From: Planctomycetota bacterium
Lineage (GTDB): Bacteria; Planctomycetota; Planctomycetia; Pirellulales; UBA1268
DNA: 42,359 nucleotides
Assembly: GCA_003669605.1 (NCBI GenBank)
Contig: QWOP01000088.1
Span: 1-42,359, forward strand
Direction of reading: 5' to 3'
Shown: in pieces, positions 1 to 9,906 of the stretch
Position numbering within the stretch: position 1 is the stretch's first letter
Layout: each line of letters starts with the position of its first letter
The notes under the pieces: model-generated
Told to the model about the DNA's origin: nothing
Seen by the model: only the letters and a program-made list of their open reading frames with translations
Database searches by the model: none
Position numbers and translations under genes: made by a program

Positions 1-2126
<2,126 letters not shown>

Positions 2127-2169
2127 GTCCTGCGGGCACATGCAGGCCCGCCCCTGGAGGAATCCGACG

Positions 2170-2520
2170 ATGACGCACGACGACCTTTCGCCGCAGGATG
2201 CGGAGCTCGACCCGACCGATGCCGAGGAGAGCGACGCCCTCGGCGCCGCCCCACCGGCGACGTTTGACTTCCTCATCCATACCCTCTTCACTCAGGCGCT
2301 GATGGCGTTGGGGAGGATTCCCAACCCGATCACGAAGCAGTCGATGAAGAACCTCGCCACGGCGCGGCATTTCATCTCCATGCTGGGAATGATCGAGGAG
2401 AAGACGCACAACAACCTCGACCGCGACGAGCGCCGGCTTCTCGAAGAGGCCCAGCACCAGCTCCGCGTGTTGATGGTGCAGGAGACCGGTAATGATCCGC
2501 GCCGCGGAGGCACCACGTGA
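2170..2520 (+). CDS. DUF1844 domain protein
   Basis: A 116-residue soluble protein of unknown function. The core FDFLIHTLFTQALMALGRIP, followed by NPITKQSMKNLATARHFISM and a helix ending LRVLMVQE, is the DUF1844 pattern: two helices joined by a conserved Pro turn. The first 30 residues are acidic and probably disordered. The ATG at 2170 is chosen because GGAGG (2156-2160) lies nine bases upstream; earlier in-frame starts would run into the pyrG stop. The stop codon overlaps the start of the next gene (TGATG), which suggests translational coupling and one transcript pyrG-DUF1844-DUF6807-folD. DUF1844 proteins are widespread in Planctomycetota and other phyla, with no established role that I know of. 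Confidence 0.85.
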   Translation: MTHDDLSPQDAELDPTDAEESDALGAAPPATFDFLIHTLFTQALMALGRIPNPITKQSMKNLATARHFISMLGMIEEKTHNNLDRDERRLLEEAQHQLRVLMVQETGNDPRRGGTT

Positions 2521-3530
2521 TGCGTGCCAGAGGTATGGAGTCCAGAGGTATGGCCTCTGGAGTGGCCGCTCTCCTGATGGCGCTGGCCTCCCTGGCAGGA
2601 ACGCCCGCTGCAGCCGAAGTAGCGCTTGAGCAGCGTGATGATCGGGTGGCGGTGACGATCGACGGGGAAGAGTTTACGAACTACCTCTTCACCGGACACG
2701 ACAAGCCGATCCTCTTTCCGCTCCGCTCGCCGAGAGGCATCCCACTGACGCGATCGTGGCCAGTGGAGAAGGGAGTGGAGGGAGAGCCGGAAGACCATCC
2801 CCACCATGAATCGCTCTGGTTCACGCATGGGAGCGTGAACGGCCACGATTTCTGGGCTCCAAGGGCTCATGGTGCCGGCCCCGACGACCCCGTGCCGCAT
2901 GTCGAGCATCTCTCCGTCGAACGCTGCGAGAGTGGCCAGAGTGGCGTGCTGCTGACGACCAGCCGCTGGGTCGATGCCGCAGGAAAGCCCGTCCTCACCG
3001 AGCACCGCAGGATGGTGTTCTCGGCAGACGCCGAAGCGCGGTCGATCTTCGTCACGCTCGAACTGGTGGCCGATGCCGGTCCGGTGACTTTCGGGGACAC
3101 GAAGGAAGGGAGCTTCGCGTTTCGTGTCCGCCCAGCCCTCCAACCCAACGATTCCAACGGTTCCCAGGGGGCCAGTGGCCGGCTGGTGAACTCCGAAGGG
3201 CTCGTCGACTTTGCGGCATGGGGCAAGCGGGCCCGGTGGGTCGATTACTCCGGCGTGGTTGACGGTGCGACGGTTGGCATCGCCCTCCTTGACCACCCGG
3301 CAAATCTCCGCCATCCCACCTGGTGGCACGCCCGCGAATACGGCCTCTGCGGTGCCAATCCCTTTGGGATCCACGACTTCACAGGCGCGCCCGAAGGGAG
3401 CGGAGATCACACCATCCCGGCGGGTGACAAGCTCGTGCTCCGCTACCTGCTCATCTTTCATGAGGGGGACGCAACGGCCGCCGGGATCGACGACCGCTGG
3501 AAACTTTGGGCAGAGGGGGGCCACCCATGA
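2520..3530 (+). CDS. Secreted DUF6807 / 'PmoA family' protein
   Basis: A 336-residue exported protein. A hydrophobic stretch (VAALLMALASLAG) with an Ala-rich cleavage region gives a signal peptide. The mature part contains PILFPLRSPRGIPLTRSWPV, the His-rich HPHHESLWFTHG motif, DFWAPR, TKEGSFAFRV and HPTWWHAREYGLCGANPFG, which mark the family called 'methane oxygenase PmoA' in databases. That name is misleading: this is not the particulate methane monooxygenase subunit. The fold is a beta sandwich, and planctomycete copies are suspected to act on carbohydrates, but no reaction is proven. Three in-frame ATGs (2520, 2535, 2550) precede the signal peptide, two created by a 15-base duplication containing AGAGGTATGG. 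I take 2520 because it overlaps the upstream stop; GTG at 2517 is also possible. Its stop overlaps the folD start. Confidence 0.85.
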   Translation: MRARGMESRGMASGVAALLMALASLAGTPAAAEVALEQRDDRVAVTIDGEEFTNYLFTGHDKPILFPLRSPRGIPLTRSWPVEKGVEGEPEDHPHHESLWFTHGSVNGHDFWAPRAHGAGPDDPVPHVEHLSVERCESGQSGVLLTTSRWVDAAGKPVLTEHRRMVFSADAEARSIFVTLELVADAGPVTFGDTKEGSFAFRVRPALQPNDSNGSQGASGRLVNSEGLVDFAAWGKRARWVDYSGVVDGATVGIALLDHPANLRHPTWWHAREYGLCGANPFGIHDFTGAPEGSGDHTIPAGDKLVLRYLLIFHEGDATAAGIDDRWKLWAEGGHP

Positions 3531-4414
3531 AGGCTCGGCTCTTGGACGGGAAGGCACTTGCCGGGCGGATCGAGGACACGCTCCGCGACGAAGTCCAGAC
3601 CTTTGCGAAAATGGTGGGGCGCCCGCCGCGGTTGGTGGTCGTCCTTGTCGGAGAAATGGCGGCGAGTGCCTCCTACGTGAAGAGCAAGGCCGCCGCGGCG
3701 GCCAGAGTCGGCATCGACGCGGAGGTGGTCCGCGCGCCGGTCACTGCCGACACGGAGCAACTCGTGGGTTTGGTGGAGGCGCTATCGCGGGATGAACATG
3801 GTCCGGCCGACGGGATCCTCGTGCAGTTGCCGCTGCCGACACACATCGATACGCAGCGGGTGCTCGATGCGGTGCCGGCTGAGCGGGATGTGGATGGCTT
3901 CCATCCAGAAAATGCCGGGCTGTTGTCGCAGGGGCGGCCGCGGTTCGTGCCCTGCACGGCGGCTGGAGTGCAGCGGATGCTGATTGATGCCGGTGTCGAG
4001 ACGGCCGGGAAGCATGCGGTGATCATCGGCCGCAGCGACATCGTGGGGAAGCCCTTGGCGCTCCTCTTCGCTGGGCGGGGAAAGGGGGGGGATGCGACGG
4101 TGACGATCTGTCACAGCCGCTCTGAGGATCTCGCCGGTATCTGCCGAAAGGCTGACATCCTCGTGGCGGCGGTGGGGAAGCCGGGGCTGGTGACGGCCGG
4201 GATGGTGAAGCCGGGTGCGGCGGTGGTGGACGTCGGTATTAACCGTGTCGCCGATCCGTCGGCAGCCAGCGGCAGCCGACTGGTGGGCGACGTCGACTTC
4301 GCCTCGGTGGCGGAGGTAGCGGGGTGGATCTCGCCTGTGCCCGGGGGCGTTGGGCCGCTGACGGTGGCGATGCTGCTTGCCAACACGCTCCTGGCGGCCG
4401 AACTGCGGATGTAA
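3527..4414 (+). CDS. folD: Methylenetetrahydrofolate dehydrogenase / cyclohydrolase
   Basis: FolD interconverts 5,10-methylene-, 5,10-methenyl- and 10-formyl-tetrahydrofolate in the cytoplasm, supplying one-carbon units for purines and initiator tRNA. The 295-residue product is full length. Visible signatures: LLDGKALAGRI at the N-terminus, ASASYVKSKAAAAARVGI with the catalytic Tyr and Lys, DGILVQLPLP, DVDGFHPENAG, VIIGRSDIVGKPLALLF in the NADP-binding Rossmann part, and the terminal ISPVPGGVGPLTVAMLLANT. The ATG at 3527 overlaps the stop of the secreted gene before it (ATGA) and matches the usual family N-terminus; GGGGGG (3515-3520) lies six bases upstream and may be a weak ribosome site. 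Placement behind an exported protein has no obvious metabolic logic. Confidence 0.97.
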   Translation: MKARLLDGKALAGRIEDTLRDEVQTFAKMVGRPPRLVVVLVGEMAASASYVKSKAAAAARVGIDAEVVRAPVTADTEQLVGLVEALSRDEHGPADGILVQLPLPTHIDTQRVLDAVPAERDVDGFHPENAGLLSQGRPRFVPCTAAGVQRMLIDAGVETAGKHAVIIGRSDIVGKPLALLFAGRGKGGDATVTICHSRSEDLAGICRKADILVAAVGKPGLVTAGMVKPGAAVVDVGINRVADPSAASGSRLVGDVDFASVAEVAGWISPVPGGVGPLTVAMLLANTLLAAELRM

Positions 4415-4634
4415 CCGGTACGCCCCCCCAGACCTGCGGAAATCCGCGGGGCAACCCATCTTGAACCGGAAGTGGGCCGGCACTACCCTCCCGCCCCGCA
4501 GAGCGTCGTCGGCCTCTTGTGGATCTTCCAGATTCGCAGGTCGACGTCATCCGCCCCGGAGGACGTCCGCCGTTTGGCGGTGGGCCTGTCCACCGGATTG
4601 TTCCGATCTCCATACAGGCTTTTGGAGGACGATC
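4415..4634. other. folD to ABC exporter intergenic region
   Basis: These 220 bases show no convincing gene. A short dyad GCGG-AAAT-CCGC (about 4437-4448) follows folD but has no T-tract, so it is at best a weak terminator. I see no well-spaced promoter hexamers. The frame of the downstream gene is open through the whole region but codes for a Ser/Arg/Pro-rich sequence of no recognisable family. Confidence 0.4.
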
Positions 4635-6713
4635 GTGTCGAGCCTAGGCGACGAGAACGATGCCCGCGGGGCGTCGCGCCAGGATCGCGTTGCGGGAGCG
4701 AGTGCGGTGCGTTTGTCGTCCTCCTCCGCAACGGCGCCCGGTGGCCAAGGGAAGTATCAGTCCATGCACTCCTTCGTCCGAGCCCTTCGCGATGCGGTCA
4801 AGAGTTGGCCGCTGCTGGTGGCCGCGTTCCTCTGCTCTGCCGGCGTGGCCAGTTTGTGGGGCGCCAATATTGCCGCCCTGTTTCCGATCATTGAAGTCAC
4901 GCTCAATGGGGAGTCGTTGCAGTCGTGGAACGCCAAGCGGATCGAGGATGCTACGAGGCGGATCGGGATCGGCCGCTCGCAGGAGGAGACGATCCGGGCT
5001 CAACTGGCAGCGGAGATGTTTTCCGAGGATGAGGCTGCGGCTGCGCAGCGGACGCTCGACACCGTGACCCTCAATCTCCGTGGTGATGAGGCGTTGCTCT
5101 ACTCCTCGGAGAAACTCGATCCCTGGCTCCACCGCTTCCTCCCCGACGATCCGTTCGTCACCGTGCTGTGGGTGGTGGCGTTCGTTGTCGCCAGCACGTT
5201 CCTCAAGCATGCCTTTCTTATGGCCAGCACGATGCTTGTCTCGTGGGTGGCGATGAACATCACCCGCGACATCCGCCTCAAGGTGTTTGACAAGGCCCTT
5301 GCCGTCGATCGGGCGCAGTTCATGCGGCATGGTTCGGCCGGCTTCATGGCCCAGGTGACAGGCACCTCGGAGATGCTCGCCAGCGGAATCACCAGCGTCT
5401 TTGGCGGCGCGGTTACTGAGCCGCTCAAGATTCTCGCTTGTCTCGGGGGGGCGTTTTGCATCTCCTGGCAGTTGACGCTCGCCTGCCTGACCCTCGCCCC
5501 GCTGGTGGGCTTCATGATGGTCTGGCTCAACCGGCGGATCCGCAGCGTCTCCCGAAAGATCCTCGGCCGGTCGCTCGGATTCCACCATGTCCTACTCGAA
5601 GCCTTCAACAATGTCCTCACCGTCCAGGCCTACACGATGGAGGACTTCGAGCGGGACCGTTTCCGGACCTGCACCAAGGACATGCTCAAAATTGGCATGA
5701 CGCACACCTTCTACCACGCGCTGGCCAACCCGATCACCGAGATCCTCGGCATCGGCATGGTGGCCACGTCGATCGCCGTGGGGGCGTGGCTGGTAATCAA
5801 CCAGCAGACGGAGATCTTTGGGATCACGATGACCGAGCGGCCGATGACCGTTCCGGGCATCATGGTCTTCTTCGGAATGCTGATCGGGGCGAGTGATCCC
5901 GTTCGCAAACTCTCTGGCGTGTTCACGGGGGTGAACGTGGGCATCGTCGGTGCGCAGGCTCTCTATCCCCTCCTCGACGCCCCTTCGACCCTCGTCGAAC
6001 CGGCTCATCCGGTCGCGCTACAGTCCCCGCACCGAGAGATCCGCCTCGATCACGTGTCGTTCAGTTACGACGGCATCGATACCGTCCTTGACGATGTGAG
6101 TGTGGCGATCAAATTCGGCGAGCGTGTGGCGATCGTCGGCCCCAACGGCGGCGGCAAGAGCACGCTCATAAATCTCATCTGCCGCTTCTATGATCCCAGT
6201 AAGGGACGCGTCCTGATTGACGACGTTCCGCTCACGGATGTCGCCCTCGGGGATCTCCGCGGCCGGATCGCGCTGGTCACCCAGCAGACGGAACTCTTCA
6301 ACGAATCGATCCTCTACAACATTCGCTACGGGCGTTGGGAGGCCACGGAGGAGGAGATCGTCGAGGCGGCCAAGAAGGCCTACGCCCACGAGTTCATCAG
6401 CGACTTCCCCGGTGGCTACCGGACGATGGTCGGGCCCAACGGGTTTCGTCTCTCCGGGGGGCAGCGGCAACGGATCGCGCTGGCGCGGGCATTCCTCCGC
6501 AATGCCGAAATCCTCGTCCTCGACGAGGCCACCAGCCAGATCGATGTAGAGAGTGAGCGGCTGATCCACGACGCGCTGGCGGCGTATGTCGAGAATCGGA
6601 CGGTGATCATGATCACCCACCGTGTCAGCACACTCGAACTGGCCGATTCGATCCTCCAAGTCGAGCATGGCAAGATCGTGAAGCGGCCGGCCAAGCAGCT
6701 GCAGGCAGCTTAG
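4635..6713 (+). CDS. ABC exporter, fused membrane and ATPase domains (MsbA-like)
   Basis: A 692-residue half-transporter that should dimerise in the cytoplasmic membrane and export a lipid, glycolipid or drug-like substrate using ATP. The ATPase domain is complete: Walker A GPNGGGKSTLI, Q-loop VTQQTELFN, signature LSGGQRQRIALARAF, Walker B ILVLDEATSQID and switch His in MITHRVSTL. The membrane domain begins with a helix (PLLVAAFLCSAGVASLWG) and then, unusually, about 95 hydrophilic residues (NGESLQSW to FLPDD) before the second helix (VLWVVAFVVASTFLKHAFL); this loop is normally short. The GTG at 4635 is chosen for TTGGAGGAC just upstream; an ATG at 4764 (MHSFVRALRD) is an alternative that removes a Ser-rich lead. 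It is convergent with rhaB. Substrate cannot be told from sequence. Confidence 0.9.
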   Translation: MSSLGDENDARGASRQDRVAGASAVRLSSSSATAPGGQGKYQSMHSFVRALRDAVKSWPLLVAAFLCSAGVASLWGANIAALFPIIEVTLNGESLQSWNAKRIEDATRRIGIGRSQEETIRAQLAAEMFSEDEAAAAQRTLDTVTLNLRGDEALLYSSEKLDPWLHRFLPDDPFVTVLWVVAFVVASTFLKHAFLMASTMLVSWVAMNITRDIRLKVFDKALAVDRAQFMRHGSAGFMAQVTGTSEMLASGITSVFGGAVTEPLKILACLGGAFCISWQLTLACLTLAPLVGFMMVWLNRRIRSVSRKILGRSLGFHHVLLEAFNNVLTVQAYTMEDFERDRFRTCTKDMLKIGMTHTFYHALANPITEILGIGMVATSIAVGAWLVINQQTEIFGITMTERPMTVPGIMVFFGMLIGASDPVRKLSGVFTGVNVGIVGAQALYPLLDAPSTLVEPAHPVALQSPHREIRLDHVSFSYDGIDTVLDDVSVAIKFGERVAIVGPNGGGKSTLINLICRFYDPSKGRVLIDDVPLTDVALGDLRGRIALVTQQTELFNESILYNIRYGRWEATEEEIVEAAKKAYAHEFISDFPGGYRTMVGPNGFRLSGGQRQRIALARAFLRNAEILVLDEATSQIDVESERLIHDALAAYVENRTVIMITHRVSTLELADSILQVEHGKIVKRPAKQLQAA

Positions 6714-6753
6714 AGCGCCAAAGCCCGCTTGAACTCGCGGGGCGGCGGTGGGC

Positions 6754-8232
6754 CTACTTCCGTGCCGCCAGCCGGGCCTTCCAGCGGGGGGCATCCTGTG
6801 GCTCGAATCGTGTGATCTCGAAGGTGTCGCGGACGACATTGCGCACCCCCCGCAGATCGATCGTGCCGTCGCGGGAGAGGAGTTGCACAAGCAAGTTGCC
6901 AATCGCGGTGGCCTCCACCGGCCCGGCGATCACAGGCCGGTCGGTGGCATCGGCGATCATTTGGCAGAGCATCCGGTTCTTGACGCCACCGCCCACGACA
7001 TGCACCCGCCCCACTCTCCGGCCGAGGAGACCGTCGAGCTCCTCGAGGGTCCGGGCGATGGCTCCCGCCACGCTCTCCAGGGCCGTGCGGACCACGGCGG
7101 CGGTCGACTCTGGCACCGGTTCGCCGGTCGTCCTTGCCAAGGAGCGGATCGCTTCCGGCATGTCGGTGGGGGCGACGAGCGATGGATGGTTGGGGTCGAT
7201 GAGGGTCGTAAGCGCTGGCGCCTCGGCAGCCAGTGAGGTCAACTGGTCCCACGACCACTCCTTGCCGGCCCGCTGCCAGGCGGCCCTGCACTGCTGCACA
7301 AGCCACAGTCCGCAGACATTCTTGAGGAGCCGGGTGGTGCCGCCGATGCCTCCTTCGTTGGTGAAGTTGCGGGCCCGGCAGGCCTCCGTGACCAGCGGCC
7401 GGTCGAGTTCGGCACCGACCAGGGCCCAGGTACCGAGGCTCACATAGCACCAGTCGGGGCGCGAACTGGGGGGCTCGGAGGCGGGGACGGCGGCGACGGC
7501 GCTGGCAGTGTCGTGGGTGCCAGGAACGACGACGCGGACCCCTTCCAGACCGGTCTCCGCGGCCACCTCCGCCCGCAGCGGGCCGAGGTCGGTCCCCGGT
7601 TCGATGATTGGGCCAAAGATCCCGCGCGGGAGGCCGAATCGCTCGAGCATCCCGAAAGCCCAGTCCCCCTGCTGCGGGTCGAAGCACTGCGAGGTGGAGG
7701 CGTTGGTCCGCTCGTTCGAAGGGATTCCGGAAAGCAGCCAGTGGACGATGTCTGGGATCATGAGGAGGCGGTCGGCGGCGGCCAAGACGCTCGAGTTGGC
7801 CTGCTGCATGGCGAGGAGTTGAAAGAGGGAGTTGATCTCCATGAACTGCAATCCCGTCGCGGCAAACATCTCGGCCCGCGACACCGTCTGCTCGGCGGTG
7901 GCGAGCATGCCGAGGGTCCGGGAATCGCGATAGCAGACGGGGTTAGCGAGCAATCCGCCGTCGCTCCCCAGGAAGGAGAAGTCGACGCCCCAGGTATCGA
8001 CGCCCACGCTCGACACCGCGCGGCCGTGGCGCGCCGCCGCCATCCGCAGCCCGGTGACAACCTCCTGCCAGAGACGGACCAAGTCCCAGACCAGTTGGCC
8101 GCCGAAGGCCACCGGGGCATTGTCGAAGCGGTGGATTTCTTCCAGTTCCAGCAGCCGGCCGTCAAAACTCCCCGCCACCACCCTGCCCCCGGAGGCGCCA
8201 AGGTCGATTGCCAGTGCCACGGAGCGTGCCAT
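6754..8232 (-). CDS. rhaB: Rhamnulokinase (FGGY family)
   Basis: RhaB phosphorylates L-rhamnulose to L-rhamnulose 1-phosphate in rhamnose catabolism. The 492-residue product has the family length. Key stretches: AIDLGASGGRVVAG (phosphate-1 loop; E. coli RhaB has GASSGR), LEEIHRFDNAPV, GVDTWGVDFSFLGSDGG, NPVCYRDSRT, GTHDTASAVAAVP, YVSLGTWALVG, and HVVGGGVKNRMLCQMIAD followed by TGRP-like TDRPVIAGP. These favour rhamnulokinase over xylulokinase or glycerol kinase. The start at 8232 gives MARSVALAIDLG, the usual N-terminus. No rhamnose isomerase, aldolase or transporter is next to it, so the pathway must be completed elsewhere. It is divergent from cysH, with a palindrome in the shared upstream region. 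L-fuculokinase is a less likely alternative. Confidence 0.9.
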   Translation of the reverse strand: MARSVALAIDLGASGGRVVAGSFDGRLLELEEIHRFDNAPVAFGGQLVWDLVRLWQEVVTGLRMAAARHGRAVSSVGVDTWGVDFSFLGSDGGLLANPVCYRDSRTLGMLATAEQTVSRAEMFAATGLQFMEINSLFQLLAMQQANSSVLAAADRLLMIPDIVHWLLSGIPSNERTNASTSQCFDPQQGDWAFGMLERFGLPRGIFGPIIEPGTDLGPLRAEVAAETGLEGVRVVVPGTHDTASAVAAVPASEPPSSRPDWCYVSLGTWALVGAELDRPLVTEACRARNFTNEGGIGGTTRLLKNVCGLWLVQQCRAAWQRAGKEWSWDQLTSLAAEAPALTTLIDPNHPSLVAPTDMPEAIRSLARTTGEPVPESTAAVVRTALESVAGAIARTLEELDGLLGRRVGRVHVVGGGVKNRMLCQMIADATDRPVIAGPVEATAIGNLLVQLLSRDGTIDLRGVRNVVRDTFEITRFEPQDAPRWKARLAARK

Positions 8233-8390
8233 CAGAGGAGTGTTCCTAGTCCACGAGAGGGGGCGAGTCGGGAGGGCATTCTCGACATTGTAGGGGAGGA
8301 AAACGAGTCCCCCTGCCGCCGCCCCGGGGACTGCGGAAGACTTTTCCAAATCGAGGCCCCCAGGGTGGCTTCGTGGGGGGCGACCGACGA

Positions 8391-8408
8391 TGATCACCTC
8401 TGTGATCA
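8391..8408. promoter_or_regulatory. Perfect 7-4-7 inverted repeat, putative operator
   Basis: TGATCAC-CTCT-GTGATCA is a perfect dyad in the 267-base gap between divergent rhaB and cysH, centred about 100 bases before the cysH start and 168 before the rhaB start. Its size and symmetry fit a site for a dimeric helix-turn-helix regulator. Which gene it controls, and which regulator binds, cannot be decided here. Confidence 0.5.
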
Positions 8409-8420
8409 GGATCTGGCAAA

Positions 8421-8457
8421 TCGTTTGTTCATTTGTTTGGGCAACGTTCGTATGATT
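8421..8457 (+). promoter_or_regulatory. AT-rich candidate promoter patch for cysH
   Basis: A conspicuously AT-rich patch in GC-rich DNA holds TATGAT (8451-8456, 5/6 to a -10). TTCATT (8428-8433) is 17 bases upstream but matches a -35 only poorly. The cysH GTG is at 8500. Weak evidence; a different sigma factor could be used. Confidence 0.25.
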
Positions 8458-8499
8458 GCTGGTTGCAGCGAGTTTTCCGGCTGACTTGGGAAGTTACCC

Positions 8500-9267
8500 G
8501 TGACAGTGACTGGTTCCACCATCCCGACGTCTCCTCCGCCGTCGCTCTTGGCGCCATCTCCCTTGGCGCCATCTCCCTTGGCGGACATTCTCGCGGCCGC
8601 CAACCGCGATCTGGAAGCGGCCGAGCCGGTGGAGATCATCCGTTGGGGCGTGGAGCGGTTCGGCGACAAGCTGACGATGGCCACCGCCTTTGGCCCTGAG
8701 GGCTGCGTGATCATCCACCACCTCGCGGCCATCGCCCCGAAAACGTTCGTCTTCAATCTCGAGACCGGCTACCAGTTCCCAGAGACCCTCCTGCTCCGCG
8801 AGCGGATCGCCCGTCGCTACGGGATCGAGGTGTCGCTGGAGAAGCCAGAGACGACGGTGTCGCAGTACGAAGCCCTCCATGGCGGCCCGCTCCACGGCCG
8901 CGACCCCGACCGCTGCTGTGCCGACAGGAAGATCGCCGTTGTCCGCCGCGTCCTCACGCGCTTCGACGCCTGGATGAGTGGGATTCGCCGCGATCAGAGC
9001 CCCGACCGTGCCGCGGCACCGGTCGTCGGCTGGGATGCAAAATTCGGCGTGGTGAAGATCTCGCCGCTGGCCAACTGGACGAAGGCCATGATCTGGGATC
9101 TCGTTGTCCGCGAAGACATCCCCTACAACCCGCTCCATGATCAGGGATACGTAAGCATCGGGTGCGCTCCGTGCACGCGGGCGCTGGTGATCGGCGAGGA
9201 CGAGCGGGCGGGCCGCTGGAGCGGTTCGGTGAAGACCGAGTGCGGCTTGCATTCACGGACCCACTGA
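8500..9267 (+). CDS. cysH: Assimilatory (phospho)adenylyl-sulfate reductase, iron-sulfur type
   Basis: This enzyme reduces activated sulfate to sulfite with thioredoxin. The 255-residue product has TMATAFGPEGCVIIH (nucleotide-binding PP-loop), FNLETGYQFPETL, and the two cysteine pairs DRCCADRK (residues 139-140) and GCAPCTR (222, 225) that ligate a [4Fe-4S] cluster. The catalytic cysteine is in ECGLH (248). Cluster-containing members generally use APS and the cluster-less E. coli type uses PAPS, so APS reductase is likelier. The GTG at 8500 is the first start in frame after the promoter-like patch; no ribosome site is obvious. Residues about 17-28 read LAPSPLAPSPLA, from a 15-base tandem repeat, and are not part of the fold. 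An Rrf2 regulator follows after 72 bases. Confidence 0.93.
   Translation: MTVTGSTIPTSPPPSLLAPSPLAPSPLADILAAANRDLEAAEPVEIIRWGVERFGDKLTMATAFGPEGCVIIHHLAAIAPKTFVFNLETGYQFPETLLLRERIARRYGIEVSLEKPETTVSQYEALHGGPLHGRDPDRCCADRKIAVVRRVLTRFDAWMSGIRRDQSPDRAAAPVVGWDAKFGVVKISPLANWTKAMIWDLVVREDIPYNPLHDQGYVSIGCAPCTRALVIGEDERAGRWSGSVKTECGLHSRTH
8547..8583. repeat. 15-base tandem repeat, about 2.5 copies, inside cysH
   Basis: CTTGGCGCCATCTCC occurs at 8547-8561 and 8562-8576, with a partial third copy to 8583. The repeat is in frame and codes for LAPSP units in the non-conserved N-terminus of CysH, so copy-number change would alter length without a frameshift. Confidence 0.9.
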
Positions 9268-9339
9268 CTTCATGCCTCATCGCCTGGCGGTCGACGGGCC
9301 TCCTCCCCAACGTTTCCCGCCCACCGGCAGTTTTTCCCC

Positions 9340-9777
9340 ATGCGACTCTCCGCCAAAACCGAATACGCCGCGATCGCGATCCTGGAGTTGGCCCGCAACT
9401 GGGGATCGGAGGAGCCGGTGCGGATCCGTTCGATCGCTGCGGCCCACGGAGTGCCTTCGCGGTTCCTGGTGCAGATTCTCCTCCAGTTAAAGGGGGCGGG
9501 CGTGGTGACGAGCACCCGCGGTGCCGCTGGCGGATACCAACTTGCCCGGTCACCTGCCGAAATCACGCTCGACGACATCTTTCGGGTCATCGAGGGGCCT
9601 GATGAACTCGTCACTGCCGTGACGGCGGGGCTGGCCGGGAAGTCGCGAAGCGTGGCTGTGCTCCTCGATTCATGGCGGAGCGTGGCAGCGGCCGAAACCG
9701 AAGCCCTCCGTGGCGTGACGTTCGCAGAGTTGGTGGAGCGCTCCCGCTCCGCGACCGACCCGATGTACTACATCTGA
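9340..9777 (+). CDS. Rrf2-family transcriptional regulator without cluster cysteines
   Basis: A 145-residue DNA-binding protein. MRLSAKTEYAAIAILELARN is the typical Rrf2 first helix, RIRSIAAAHGVPSRFLVQIL the winged helix-turn-helix, and STRGAAGGYQLARSPAEITL the wing. Rrf2 proteins that sense iron-sulfur status (IscR, NsrR, RsrR) have three cysteines after the wing. This protein has no cysteine at all, so it cannot bind a cluster that way. Cysteine-free relatives such as CymR of Firmicutes control sulfur metabolism through partner proteins or metabolites. Being directly downstream of cysH, it is a plausible regulator of sulfate assimilation, which is inference from position. The stop codon lies inside the first unit of a 25-base tandem repeat. 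Confidence 0.88.
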   Translation: MRLSAKTEYAAIAILELARNWGSEEPVRIRSIAAAHGVPSRFLVQILLQLKGAGVVTSTRGAAGGYQLARSPAEITLDDIFRVIEGPDELVTAVTAGLAGKSRSVAVLLDSWRSVAAAETEALRGVTFAELVERSRSATDPMYYI

Positions 9778-9872
9778 CCGGCGGCCCGGAGATTGTATCT
9801 GACCGGCGGCCCGGAGATTGTATCTGACCGGCGGCCCGGAGACTGTGTCTGACCGGCGGCCGGGAGATGGTC
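9773..9872. repeat. Four tandem copies of a 25-base repeat across the Rrf2 stop codon
   Basis: Units start at 9773, 9798, 9823 and 9848, each beginning TCTGACCGGCGGCC. Units 1 and 2 are identical, unit 3 has two changes and unit 4 a few more near its end. The TGA of unit 1 is the stop of the regulator. The array fills the gap to the convergent kinase gene, whose stop is at 9907. CCGG-N4-CCGG in each unit could form a small hairpin, so the array may act as a transcription or mRNA-decay boundary. There are no unique spacers, so it is not CRISPR. Confidence 0.95.
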
Positions 9873-9906
9873 TACCGACGTTCCGCCCGGCAGCAACCAG
9901 GGCGCC

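Noticed and set aside
2520..3530. Methane monooxygenase subunit suggested by the family name PmoA
   Set aside because: The protein is a soluble exported beta-sandwich type, not a copper membrane monooxygenase. The name is a known mislabel.
9773..9872. CRISPR array
   Set aside because: The 25-base units are directly adjacent with no unique spacers, and no cas gene is nearby.
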